NCBI RefSeq assembly: GCF_002263215.1
Contig: NZ_NLFK01000009.1
Coordinates: 33,794 to 97,793, forward strand
DNA length: 64,000 nt
Reading direction: 5' to 3'
Origin: Actinobacillus seminis
Lineage (GTDB): Bacteria; Pseudomonadota; Gammaproteobacteria; Enterobacterales; Pasteurellaceae
Positions 46,039 through 54,552 of the stretch are shown piece by piece. Below the pieces are notes generated by a model, which was given only the letters and a program-made list of their open reading frames with translations, did no database searches and was not told the origin of the DNA. The position numbers and the translations under genes were made by a program. Positions within the stretch are counted from its first letter, which is position 1; each line of letters starts with the position of its first letter.

Positions 46039-47076
46039 ATGAAATTAACAGTTGCCGCTTGTAGTTTTGAAATTGACAAGGCGAAGTATGGTCGTATCCA
46101 ACTTTTACCTTATGGCAAATTTCGCGCCACAGACGGCAGACCAACCGATGTGGAGGCATGGTATGTAACAGATACAAATGGCGCGGATGTGGTGGCGTTG
46201 GCAAATAATCAACGCAATCCCCTTCCTATTGACTATGAACACCAAATTATTCACTCCCTAAAAAACGGCAAAGAAGCACCGAGTGCGGGCTGGATGGAAT
46301 ATTTCTATTTTACCCCACAAGGGATTTTTGCTGATGTGCGTTGGACTGATAAAGCCGCGGACTATATCAAAAATGGCGAATATCGTTATATCTCGGCTGT
46401 GTTTGCTTACGACACAGACGGCTATGTTCGCAAGATCTTTCATGCTGCATTAACCAATACTCCTGCTTTAGATGGCATGGAGGAAGCAATGGTGGCAGCC
46501 AGCGTGAATTTGTTACAAGAGGACAATCCAATGGATAAAAAATTATTGGCAGCATTATGCGCACTGTTTGCTTTAAAAGCAGATGCAAGTGAAGCTGATA
46601 TTACGGAGAAAGTGACCGCACTTTCGGCAGCTAAAGGCGATAGCCCTGTGGACGTGTTAGATGTTTACGCAAAATTAGCTGAAAAAGAACAATCAGTGGC
46701 AGCGTTATCCACACAAGTGGGCAACCCTGATCCAGCTAAATTCGTGCCAGTCGATCAGGTGGTTGCATTGCAGGCTGATTTTAATACGCTTAAAACATCT
46801 GTAGAAGTGGACAAGAAAGAGGCATTAATCACAGCGGCATTATCGCAAGGCAAACTGGCTCCTGCATTAAAAGATTGGGCGCAAAGTTTATCTGTTGAGG
46901 CATTAAGTGCTTACTTAGAAAAAGCACCTGCAATGGCCGCATTAAGTGGTGAGCCACAAGCAAAAGGCGACCCAGAGCAAAAAGTGGCGGCGTTAAGTGC
47001 GGCTGAACAAGCGGCAGCACGTGCGCTTGGTATGACTGAAGCGGAATTTATGGCAGAACATAAGGAGCAAAAATAA
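46039..47076 (+). CDS. head maturation protease (Mu gpI)
   Basis: 345 residues. N-terminal protease domain like Mu I: VAACSFEIDKAKYGRIQLLP, PIDYEHQIIHSLKNGKEAPS, AGWMEYFYFTPQGIFADVRWTD and YRYISAVFAYDTDG. The C-terminal half is an Ala/Glu/Lys-rich scaffold (LSAAKGDSPVDVLDVYAKLA). An internal start at 46531 probably also yields the scaffold alone, as gpZ is made from I in Mu. Confidence 0.88.
   Translation: MKLTVAACSFEIDKAKYGRIQLLPYGKFRATDGRPTDVEAWYVTDTNGADVVALANNQRNPLPIDYEHQIIHSLKNGKEAPSAGWMEYFYFTPQGIFADVRWTDKAADYIKNGEYRYISAVFAYDTDGYVRKIFHAALTNTPALDGMEEAMVAASVNLLQEDNPMDKKLLAALCALFALKADASEADITEKVTALSAAKGDSPVDVLDVYAKLAEKEQSVAALSTQVGNPDPAKFVPVDQVVALQADFNTLKTSVEVDKKEALITAALSQGKLAPALKDWAQSLSVEALSAYLEKAPAMAALSGEPQAKGDPEQKVAALSAAEQAAARALGMTEAEFMAEHKEQK
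46531..47076 (+). CDS. nested scaffold protein (Mu gpZ-like)
   Basis: In-frame internal start in the protease gene: MDKKLLAALCALFALKADAS, with AGAGGA seven to eight bases upstream. The product would be 181 residues, Ala-rich and helical, matching the nested scaffold gene Z of Mu and the well-known protease/scaffold nesting of other phages. Confidence 0.65.
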   Translation: MDKKLLAALCALFALKADASEADITEKVTALSAAKGDSPVDVLDVYAKLAEKEQSVAALSTQVGNPDPAKFVPVDQVVALQADFNTLKTSVEVDKKEALITAALSQGKLAPALKDWAQSLSVEALSAYLEKAPAMAALSGEPQAKGDPEQKVAALSAAEQAAARALGMTEAEFMAEHKEQK

Positions 47077-47999
47077 TGAGCTTTAAAAAGTCAGAAGTTT
47101 TAAAGGCAATTGAAACCCAGTTTAAAAAAGATTTTGCTGCAGGTTTAGGTTTAATTAAACCGCAGTGGGACTTAATTGCAATGAAGGTATCCTCTAACAC
47201 CAAAGTGAACACCTATGGTTTCTTAGGCCAGTTCCCGAAAATGGTGGAATGGGTAAATAAACGTCAGCGTAAAGCAATGCAAGCACAAGGCACCAGCATT
47301 GAAAACAAACTTTACGAAAGTACGGTGGGTATCCCACGTACCGATATCGAAGATGACCAAGTAGGTTTATTCCGTCCAATGGTGCAACAGGCTGCACAAA
47401 GCGCGGCTGAATTGCCTGATGATTTGGTGTTTGGTTTGTTAAAAGCAGGTAAAACCACGCTTTGTTATGACGGCCAAAATTACTTTGACACTGACCACCC
47501 TGTTTTTGACAACGTGGACGGTACAGGCTCAAGCAAAGAGCAAAGTAACTTAACGACTGGCACAAAAGATGGTGCACCAACATTCTATCTTTTCGACACC
47601 ACCAATGCGATTAAACCGTTAATTTGGCAAGAACGCACTGCGCCAGAAATTGAAACGAAATTTGATCCTTCCAAGTCTGACACCGTATTTAACGAAGATA
47701 TTTACGAATGGGGTGTGCGTGCACGTGGTGCGGCTGGTTTTGGTTTCTGGCAGTTAGCGCATTGCGTAGAGAAAACTGAACTTACTGCGGAAAACATCAT
47801 GGATGTCATTGCCAAAATGCAATCCTTAAAAGGTGACGGTGGCAAGTTATTGAACATTCGCCCAAATGTGATTTTAGTGCCACCTGCACTTGAATTCAAA
47901 GCACGTCAAATCTGCGAAGGTGAATTAATTAACGGCACGACTAATATCTTAAAAGGTCGTTTGAAAGTGATTGTGTCTCCACAAATCATTGCGGAATAA
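47076..47999 (+). CDS. major head protein (Mu gpT)
   Basis: 307 residues, Mu T family: KALEVLKAIETQ-like start MSFKKSEVLKAIETQFKKDF, MVEWVNKRQRKAMQAQGTSI, GIPRTDIEDDQVGLFRPMV, and INGTTNILKGRLKVIVSPQI near the end. Builds the icosahedral capsid. Starts at the ATGA overlap with the scaffold gene. Confidence 0.94.
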   Translation: MSFKKSEVLKAIETQFKKDFAAGLGLIKPQWDLIAMKVSSNTKVNTYGFLGQFPKMVEWVNKRQRKAMQAQGTSIENKLYESTVGIPRTDIEDDQVGLFRPMVQQAAQSAAELPDDLVFGLLKAGKTTLCYDGQNYFDTDHPVFDNVDGTGSSKEQSNLTTGTKDGAPTFYLFDTTNAIKPLIWQERTAPEIETKFDPSKSDTVFNEDIYEWGVRARGAAGFGFWQLAHCVEKTELTAENIMDVIAKMQSLKGDGGKLLNIRPNVILVPPALEFKARQICEGELINGTTNILKGRLKVIVSPQIIAE

Positions 48000-48038
48000 C
48001 CATCAATAAGGGTGAGCAATCGCCCTTTAGGAGCAAAA

Positions 48039-48356
48039 ATGGCAAAGGAACAACAAGACAGCGAACAGCAAGATGAAGTAAAAGCTGAGACGCAAGATGA
48101 AGTAAAAGCTGAGACGCAAGATGAAACTGCAGAAAACACATCTGATGTTTTGGTAGAAGGCGGTGAGGTAATTAACCCTATTGCCTATGCGGTGACGTTA
48201 CGTGCAATTCATCCGCAAGCCTCTTATGGTCGCTGTGGTTATCGTTTTAACAAAGAAAGTGCGGTGGAAATTCCAGTTGAAAACTTGACGGGTGAGCAAG
48301 TCATTATGCTTGCTGAAGACCCATGGTTGGAACTTATTCCCATCTGCGATAAATAA
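48039..48356 (+). CDS. Mu gp35-like protein
   Basis: 105 residues from ATG 48039 after TAGGAG. Highly acidic N-terminus with tandem DEVKAETQ repeats, then a domain AIHPQASYGRCGYRFNKESA and VIMLAEDPWLELIPI, as in the small HI1506/gp35-type proteins after the major head protein. Function unknown, perhaps head decoration or connector. Confidence 0.75.
   Translation: MAKEQQDSEQQDEVKAETQDEVKAETQDETAENTSDVLVEGGEVINPIAYAVTLRAIHPQASYGRCGYRFNKESAVEIPVENLTGEQVIMLAEDPWLELIPICDK
48072..48125 (+). repeat. 24-bp in-frame tandem repeat (2.25 copies)
   Basis: Two exact 24-base copies and a six-base partial third copy, encoding DEVKAETQ twice. Because the unit is divisible by three, copy change alters length and not frame. 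Confidence 0.92.
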
Positions 48357-48365
48357 GGATGAGTG

Positions 48366-48797
48366 ATGCATTACGCCAGTGCAGAAGATTTTGTGTTACG
48401 CGTAGGGGAAGTGCAAGCCATTGAACTGACCGACCGTGATTTGACTGGGCAAGTTAATGACAATTTGCTTGATGTTGCATTGTCTGATAGCTCAAGCCAA
48501 ATTGATGGTTATTTAGCAGCACGTTATACCCTCCCTCTTGTGAGTGTGCCACAAAACTTAGTGCGACTTTGTTGTGATTTGGCTCGTTATCGTTTAGCGA
48601 GTATGTCTCATGTGACGATTACAGAAGAAATCATTACACGTTATAAATTAAGTTTAAAAGAACTTGAGGATATCAGTGTGGGTAAGATTTCACTCGGGTT
48701 GCCACCTACAGAGAATAATGATGCCAACGAACACGACAATGGCGTGATTTTTACTAATCCGAAAAACAGGATTTTTGCGCGTGATCACTCAAATTGA
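48366..48797 (+). CDS. DUF1320 head-completion protein (Mu gp36)
   Basis: 143 residues: MHYASAEDFVLRVGEVQAIE, DSSSQIDGYLAARYTLPLVS and LCCDLARYRLASMS are typical of DUF1320, a gp6/connector-type protein. ATG 48366 is preceded by AAGGATGA. The 3' end overlaps the next gene. Confidence 0.86.
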   Translation: MHYASAEDFVLRVGEVQAIELTDRDLTGQVNDNLLDVALSDSSSQIDGYLAARYTLPLVSVPQNLVRLCCDLARYRLASMSHVTITEEIITRYKLSLKELEDISVGKISLGLPPTENNDANEHDNGVIFTNPKNRIFARDHSN

Positions 48798-49425
48798 AAA
48801 TGCTCTTGTAGAACGCCTACAGCGTGGCTTAGGGCGTTTAGTCAATACCGTTAAAAGCTACGGTGGTGAATTAGATGATGAAAGTCTTGGGACATCACGT
48901 TTGCCGATGTGTTTAGTCACTTTTGGGGGCGCACGTATCGAACGTATGGGCACCAATTTGAAACGACATCAATCCACAGCAAACTTTGTCATTATCGTAG
49001 CAGTAAATAGCTTGCGTAGCAATATTGCGGCACGACAAGGCGGAGTGGATAAACGAGAGGTGGGCGTTAATCAGTTGATTACAGCAGTACGCCGTTTGTT
49101 AGATGCACAAACCTTGGGGCAATTAGTCAAGCCATTGAAACCGACAAGGGTGCGCACGCTTTTTAATAATGCCACTTTTAAAGGTGGGGCGATAACGGCT
49201 TATGCGATTGAGTATGACGCAGTCTATGACGATTTGAGTCCGTTAGAAGATGGCCGTTATCCTGAAATGACACAGGATAGCCAAAATCCTGATTATCTGT
49301 TTACGCATTATCATGGTGAGCTATCGCCACCAGAGCCGATGTTAGAACGTATTGGTAACAACATTTATGACCCAATAAGCGGTGCCAAAGTGCCGTTTGA
49401 GGTGGAGACAGTAGATGAAAAATAA
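48781..49425 (+). CDS. DUF1834 protein (Mu gp37), tail terminator candidate
   Basis: 214 residues from GTG 48781 (MITQIENALVERLQRGLGRL); a TTG six bases earlier is possible. DUF1834 segments: LPMCLVTFGGARIERMGT, FVIIVAVNSLRSNIAARQGG and TAYAIEYDAVYDDL. In Mu this position encodes a tail completion/terminator protein. Confidence 0.8.
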   Translation: MITQIENALVERLQRGLGRLVNTVKSYGGELDDESLGTSRLPMCLVTFGGARIERMGTNLKRHQSTANFVIIVAVNSLRSNIAARQGGVDKREVGVNQLITAVRRLLDAQTLGQLVKPLKPTRVRTLFNNATFKGGAITAYAIEYDAVYDDLSPLEDGRYPEMTQDSQNPDYLFTHYHGELSPPEPMLERIGNNIYDPISGAKVPFEVETVDEK

Positions 49426-49681
49426 ACTTACTATTGATGAAATCAAAGGCGTAATTGCCCAAGAGGAATATGTTTTCAAGGGCACTTTAACGCTTTGTAT
49501 CCTCACATTAAAAAATGGCTTTTTTGTAACTGGTGAAAGCGCGTGTCTTGATATTAGCAATTACGATCAGGAGACAGGCAAAAAAATAGCTTTTGAACGT
49601 GCCTTAAACAAAATCTGGGAGCTTGAAGGCTATCTATTAAAACAACGCTTATTTGAATCTACCACTGATTGGAGACGATAG
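49415..49681 (+). CDS. Gp49/gene66-family phage protein
   Basis: 88 residues; GTLTLCILTLKNGFFVTGES and IAFERALNKIWELEGYLLKQ are typical of the N4 gp49/Sf6 gene 66 family (PF13876). Its role is unknown. Unusual position: this small protein is often an early gene in other phages, here it stands among tail genes. Confidence 0.82.
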   Translation: MKNKLTIDEIKGVIAQEEYVFKGTLTLCILTLKNGFFVTGESACLDISNYDQETGKKIAFERALNKIWELEGYLLKQRLFESTTDWRR

Positions 49682-49864
49682 ATGAAAGTGAAAGCAGCAA
49701 TAGGCATTAAGGTGCCGATGGAACATCAGCCTTATACCTATATTGAACAAATACCGGTAGAGGTAGAGCTGTCGATTTATTATCAGCGCCGTATTAATGA
49801 TGGCGATTTGATTGCAATCACAGAAACACGTTCACGCAAAAAACAGGAGAAAGACAATGGCTGA
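49682..49864 (+). CDS. DUF2635 protein (Mu gp38)
   Basis: 60 residues: VKAAIGIKVPMEHQPYTYI, PVEVELSIYYQRRINDGDLI match DUF2635, a small protein just before the tail sheath. Stop and sheath start overlap by eight bases. Function unknown. Confidence 0.82.
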   Translation: MKVKAAIGIKVPMEHQPYTYIEQIPVEVELSIYYQRRINDGDLIAITETRSRKKQEKDNG

Positions 49865-51272
49865 AACGAATATTGATTTTGATAATATCCCGACGAGTCT
49901 TCGTAAACCGGGTGTTTATACAGAATACAACTCACGCAATGCAGTGAGTACTTTGCCAACAAATGAGCAAAACGTCTTAATTGTGGCACCGATGTTAAAT
50001 GCAACAAAAGCATTTAGCGCACCGACACCAATTTATTCGGATGTAGATGCAAAAAATACATTTGGTGCTGGGTCTTGGGCTCATTTAATGGCGCGTATTG
50101 CTATCCAAAATAATGCCATGATTCGTTTAACGGTGATTGGTTTAAAAGAGAGTGATTCAGGTGTGGCGGCAACTGGCACCATTACGCTAACAGGCACTGC
50201 AAGCAATGCAGGGGTGCTTAAAGTTATCATTGGTGGTCTTGATTATGCGGTGGCAATCGCTAAATCGGAAACGGCCGCCAACATTGCCGCCCGTTTAAAT
50301 GCAGTGATTAATGCGGGGGAATATTGTCCTGTCATTGCAACAGTCAATGAAGGTACTGTTACGCTTACTGCGAAATGTAAAGGCGAAATTGGCAATGAGA
50401 TTAGTGTCAACGCCACATTAAGCGTAAATGATATGGCAGTGAATGTTTCTGCTCTTGCAAATGGTGCCGAAAATGCCGATTTAGCGGCGGCATTAGCATC
50501 TGTAGCTGGTCAGCACTATCACGTGATTATCTCCCCTTTTGCGGATGATAAAAATGCGAAAGCCTTGCGCGAACATTTAGAATCGGTAGCAAGTCCTGTT
50601 GAGAAAAAACCGGGTGTTGGCGTATTAGGTTTTAATGGCACGTTGGCAAGCGGTACTACTTATACCGAAAAGATCAATGCAAATCGCATTACAGTGGGTT
50701 GGTATAAAGGGGCGGTGGAATCTAATGCCTTAATCGCTGCGGGATATGGGGCGGTTATTGCAGGCGAAGAAGACCCAGCTAAACCGTTAAATACGCTTGA
50801 GATTAAAGGTTTAACCCCTGTTGATGCCACTCAAACACCGTTAAAAACCGAAGTCAATCAGGCGTTATTCCACGGTTTAACCCCTATTACAGTGGTAAAT
50901 AATTGTGTGCAAATTATGCGTGCAATTACGACTTATACTAAGTCACCGGCGAATGTAGATGATCCAGCATGGTTAGATTTAACCACAATTCGTACACTTG
51001 ATTATACGCGTAAAGCCATTGAACAGCGTATTGAGTTACGTTTTCCTCGTGCGAAATTATCTAATCGTACCCCGCCAAAAGTGCGGTCAGAAATCCTTGA
51101 TGTGCTCTATCGTTTAGAGCAACAAGAGATTTTAGAAAATGTGGATGCGAACAAGGGTAAATTGCTTGTGGTGCGCAATGGCCAAGATCCAAATCGTTTA
51201 GATACGGCAATCCCAGCTGATGTGGTAAATGGCTTGCACATCGTAGCTAACCGAATTGATTTAATTTTATAG
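49857..51272 (+). CDS. tail sheath protein (Mu gpL)
   Basis: 471 residues from ATG 49857 with CAGGAG upstream: MAETNIDFDNIPTSLRKPGV. The middle is Ala/Gly/Val-rich and variable; C-terminal segments DLTTIRTLDYTRKAIEQRIE and LRFPRAKLSNRTPPKVRSEI are conserved. Forms the contractile sheath, so the virion is a myovirus. Contains an uptake sequence near 51081. Confidence 0.93.
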   Translation: MAETNIDFDNIPTSLRKPGVYTEYNSRNAVSTLPTNEQNVLIVAPMLNATKAFSAPTPIYSDVDAKNTFGAGSWAHLMARIAIQNNAMIRLTVIGLKESDSGVAATGTITLTGTASNAGVLKVIIGGLDYAVAIAKSETAANIAARLNAVINAGEYCPVIATVNEGTVTLTAKCKGEIGNEISVNATLSVNDMAVNVSALANGAENADLAAALASVAGQHYHVIISPFADDKNAKALREHLESVASPVEKKPGVGVLGFNGTLASGTTYTEKINANRITVGWYKGAVESNALIAAGYGAVIAGEEDPAKPLNTLEIKGLTPVDATQTPLKTEVNQALFHGLTPITVVNNCVQIMRAITTYTKSPANVDDPAWLDLTTIRTLDYTRKAIEQRIELRFPRAKLSNRTPPKVRSEILDVLYRLEQQEILENVDANKGKLLVVRNGQDPNRLDTAIPADVVNGLHIVANRIDLIL

Positions 51273-51281
51273 GGGGCGTAA

Positions 51282-51653
51282 ATGGAAAAATATGCAGGTT
51301 CGGCCGTGCTTGAAGTGGACGGCACGGAAATTGAAATCACCGATTTAAACGTGACAAAACAAACCGGGCGTAAATTAGTCAAAACCATGAACTCTGAAGG
51401 GCGTGCACGTGGTTTTGCCAAAGGCATTGCGACTTGGGAATTATCATTGACGGCAGCAATGCCAGTGGATGGTTCGGAAATTGATTGGGCGGGTATCAGT
51501 GATGCGAAAATCACGGTATATCCGCTTAATCAAGAAGATAAGCGTACGTCCTACCTTGGCTGCTTTACTACCCAAGTAGGCGAGAAATACACGGTAGATA
51601 ACGAAGCCGTTATTGATATCCAGATGAATGCACTTAAAGAGGTGAAAGAATAA
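51282..51653 (+). CDS. tail tube protein (Mu gpM)
   Basis: 123 residues: LEVDGTEIEITDLNVTKQTG, NSEGRARGFAKGIATWELSL, then a beta-rich end. Follows the sheath by nine bases and overlaps the next gene by one base. Polymerises as the inner tube. Confidence 0.9.
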   Translation: MEKYAGSAVLEVDGTEIEITDLNVTKQTGRKLVKTMNSEGRARGFAKGIATWELSLTAAMPVDGSEIDWAGISDAKITVYPLNQEDKRTSYLGCFTTQVGEKYTVDNEAVIDIQMNALKEVKE

Positions 51654-51994
51654 TGCGTTTATTGCTTGGTATTCCTTACGGTGATCATCGTTATTTTGAC
51701 TTTGACGTGCGATTACTAACCTTGGGTGGTGAATGTGCTGCCCTTGAGAAAGTCGCCAAGCTTGGTTTAGATGAGAAAGAAAACCTCACGAGAGCAGAGC
51801 AAATGCTCGTGGACTTGGCTTATTTATCTGAACAGCTTGATATTATCGGTATTGCGCAATATAAGCTCACGCCAAAGTTTTTACTGGATAACCTTGCCAC
51901 GGATGATTATGTGCTGATTACGCAAGCTATCGCAGAACTGCGAAAAAAGCACATCGACGCTGGTGAAAACCCGAGCAAAGCCGAAACCGAATAA
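51653..51994 (+). CDS. tail assembly chaperone, first frame (Mu gp41)
   Basis: 113 residues: LLLGIPYGDHRYFDFDVRLLTLGGECA, LDIIGIAQYKLTPKFLLDNL. In contractile and siphovirus tails this position encodes a chaperone pair made by frameshifting. The next frame (52009-52215) carries the second part. An A-AAA-AAG heptamer in phase lies at 51943-51949, but shifting there ends at a TGA at 51964. Confidence 0.82.
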   Translation: MRLLLGIPYGDHRYFDFDVRLLTLGGECAALEKVAKLGLDEKENLTRAEQMLVDLAYLSEQLDIIGIAQYKLTPKFLLDNLATDDYVLITQAIAELRKKHIDAGENPSKAETE

Positions 51995-52008
51995 AACAAC
52001 ATTACGGT

Positions 52009-52215
52009 GTGTTTGATGCCGAGAAGAATTACCGAAGTGCGGTTATTTTATTGGCTAAATTTGGGTTTACTGCTGAAGAAGTACGAGCAATGTGTCACGC
52101 TGAAGTTGCTGCGTGGGTGGCAAGTTGGCAACATTCGCAAGGTATTAAAACTCAGTCAGAAAATGGCAACACGGTGCATTACAACCTTATGCGTCGTAAA
52201 ACTAAGGGGGCGTAA
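52009..52215 (+). CDS. tail assembly chaperone, second part
   Basis: 68 codons from GTG 52009, in the -1 frame relative to the previous gene and open back to 51967. Protein: VFDAEKNYRSAVILLAKFGFTAEEVRAMC ... YNLMRRKTKGA, like the C-terminal extension of gp41 in Mu-type phages. It lacks a ribosome-binding site, so it is most likely made as a frameshift fusion or by reinitiation. Confidence 0.65.
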   Translation: MFDAEKNYRSAVILLAKFGFTAEEVRAMCHAEVAAWVASWQHSQGIKTQSENGNTVHYNLMRRKTKGA

Positions 52216-52228
52216 GCCCCTTTTTTTG
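52204..52228 (+). terminator. hairpin with T run after the chaperone genes
   Basis: AAGGGG-GCGTAAG-CCCCTT followed by more T. Overlaps the stop codon. Located inside the tail operon, so it may lower expression of downstream genes relative to the chaperone. Confidence 0.7.
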
Positions 52229-52261
52229 TGGATTTAAAATGAGTTTAAAGAGGGTTTAAAA

Positions 52262-54550
52262 ATGGCTGACTTGAATTTAGCGTTGACGCTAAAAGCACGA
52301 GACCAAGCAAGCCGAGTTTTTCAGCGGGCACAATCGCAGATTAAGCAAAGCACAAAAGCAATGGCAAGTGCACGCGAAACGTTGGGCGTGCGAAGTGAAC
52401 ATAAAATCCAACAAGAAATTAATCATACCATTGCCGCTTATAACCGATTGAAACGTAGTGGTACAGCCACTAGTCGCGAATTAGCGCGTGCGGCTGAAGC
52501 GACGCGCTCAAAAATTGCTGGGCTTAATGCGGAAATGGGGAAAACCACGTGGGGGCAACGATTAGGCAATATCGGGCGAAATATTGCGGGTGCAACGGTA
52601 GGTGTTGCTGCTGGTGCAGCGGTTGCTGTGCCCAAAATTAGAAAGGCGGCAGATTATGATCTTGAAGTGGCAAAAATTGCAAATACAGCTTATTCAGGGG
52701 CAAGCATAGAAGAAAAGACAAAAGGTAAAGAAAAAATCCATGGCGCAATTAAAGCGTCACTAAATTATGGCGGCACAAAAGAAGATGCATTAGGGGCTGT
52801 TGGACGTTTAATTGGTGAAGGCAATGTTTCGGTTGAGGACGCATTAAAACTTTTGCCAACAATTCAAATGAACGCTACTGCAACTGGGGCAAGCACTGAT
52901 GATATTTCTGCATTAGTCAATTCATTGCTGAATTTTGGCATTAAAGTTGATGATATTCAACAAGCTCTTGATTATGCCAGTGCGTCGGGTAAAGCGGGCG
53001 GTTTTGAATTAAAAGATATGGCGCGTTATGCCCCTGAATTTCTTTCAACCGCAGGCAATGCTGGCTTGGGGGGATTGGAAGATTTAAAACAGGTGTTTAA
53101 AGGTGCGCAACAAGTTTATAAGGTTTCAGGCGGTACAGGACAAACCTCAACTAACTTAGTTAATTTCTTTTCAAAACTGCGTTCTAGTGATACAGCAAAA
53201 AAATTTGAAAAATTAGAAGTTTATGATCCCAAAACCAAGAAAACCCATGGCATTGATTTTGAAAAATCCATGACCAACGAAATGAAAATAGGCAAAAATG
53301 CGATTGAAGCCTTTATGAGCATAATTGATCAGGTGCTTGCAAGCGATAGAACGTATCAAAAACTACTAAAAAAACTTAATCACGCAAAAGACGATAAAGA
53401 AGCTCAGGTTATTGCAGAGCGTATAGCGAAATATGTGGAAACCACAAAACTTGCTGAAGTGATGCCAGATATTCAAGCAGGTACAGCTATGTTTGCGATG
53501 CGCCGTGATAAAAATACGGCTCAAAATGTAGATGAGCAATATGCCATTGCTGAAAAAGGCAACTTCAACAAAGAAGATTTTGATTTTATGCGTCAGCAAA
53601 ATGCGGTGAAATTTCAAATTGCGCATAACAAGCAGGAAATGGCGGCGATTGAAAACTGGAATGGCGCAAATGATAGATTAGGAAATGCCACAGACTGGTT
53701 AAGTGAAACTATGGAAGAATTTCCAAATTTAACCAAAGCCGTTGTTGGAGCAACAGACGCGTTACAAATCTTTAGTGCAGTACTTGCCGGGTTTTCTCTA
53801 GTTGATTTATTAACGGGGGGAAAAATGGGGGGCGGTGCTTTAGGTAAAGTGACCCAAGGCGCAGCAACAACATCAGCGATTGCGAATGGAGCTGGCAAAT
53901 TACTCAATATAGGCGGAAAAGTCGCTACCGCAACAGGTGCGGCAATAGTTGTAGGTGGTTTAATGATTGCTGGAGAACAACGTACAACAGAAGAAGCGAA
54001 GACTGAAGAAAAAGCTGAGGCGAAAACTGCTCAAGAAAAACAGCTTGAAAACCAATTTTATGCCAATGCTTACGGTGGTAATAAACCGACAACATTTCAA
54101 TACAATCCGCAGGTAGGCGGTTATAACAAAAATTCAGTCTGGGGGACGGCTTCTCGCTCGGGCGAAGTAGCTGAAATTGCACGTAAAGATGAAGTTGCCG
54201 CTTTACGCCTTGAGCGAGGCACACTCACGCAAGCCCAATATGATGAGCGCAAGCGCCAAAGTGCGGTGAAAATTGCGGAAATTCGCAATCAGGGGAAAGG
54301 CTATTCAGGCTTAGCTATAGCGGCTAATGACACCGACTCCGCTTTAAGTCGCACACTGGGAGATCTATCTAGCTTGGCTAACTATCAAGCAGACTTTCAG
54401 CATTTTGGGCAAACCATTAGCGACGGATTAAAAACTGCCATTGAAAGCCAAAATTTCACGATTCAAAACGAAATCAAGGTGGATTTAGACGGACGGATTG
54501 TGGCTGAACAAACGTCTCAGTATCAATATCAAGACTTAAAACGGGGGTAA
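52262..54550 (+). CDS. tail tape-measure protein (Mu gp42)
   Basis: 762 residues that set tail length. N-terminal helical, basic (LALTLKARDQASRVFQRAQS), a TP901-like conserved region (VEDALKLLPTIQMNATATGA; GFELKDMARYAPEFLSTAGN), hydrophobic helices around residues 505-570 (GATDALQIFSAVLAGFSLVD) and a variable C-terminus. An uptake sequence near 54258. Confidence 0.92.
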   Translation: MADLNLALTLKARDQASRVFQRAQSQIKQSTKAMASARETLGVRSEHKIQQEINHTIAAYNRLKRSGTATSRELARAAEATRSKIAGLNAEMGKTTWGQRLGNIGRNIAGATVGVAAGAAVAVPKIRKAADYDLEVAKIANTAYSGASIEEKTKGKEKIHGAIKASLNYGGTKEDALGAVGRLIGEGNVSVEDALKLLPTIQMNATATGASTDDISALVNSLLNFGIKVDDIQQALDYASASGKAGGFELKDMARYAPEFLSTAGNAGLGGLEDLKQVFKGAQQVYKVSGGTGQTSTNLVNFFSKLRSSDTAKKFEKLEVYDPKTKKTHGIDFEKSMTNEMKIGKNAIEAFMSIIDQVLASDRTYQKLLKKLNHAKDDKEAQVIAERIAKYVETTKLAEVMPDIQAGTAMFAMRRDKNTAQNVDEQYAIAEKGNFNKEDFDFMRQQNAVKFQIAHNKQEMAAIENWNGANDRLGNATDWLSETMEEFPNLTKAVVGATDALQIFSAVLAGFSLVDLLTGGKMGGGALGKVTQGAATTSAIANGAGKLLNIGGKVATATGAAIVVGGLMIAGEQRTTEEAKTEEKAEAKTAQEKQLENQFYANAYGGNKPTTFQYNPQVGGYNKNSVWGTASRSGEVAEIARKDEVAALRLERGTLTQAQYDERKRQSAVKIAEIRNQGKGYSGLAIAANDTDSALSRTLGDLSSLANYQADFQHFGQTISDGLKTAIESQNFTIQNEIKVDLDGRIVAEQTSQYQYQDLKRG

Positions 54551-54552
54551 CT

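Noticed and set aside
51943..51949. A-AAA-AAG as the gp41 frameshift site
   Set aside because: A -1 shift here meets TGA at 51964 after five codons and does not reach the second chaperone frame.
52007..52237. 76-codon frame overlapping the chaperone second part
   Set aside because: Out-of-frame shadow; the alternative frame has the conserved tail-chaperone sequence.
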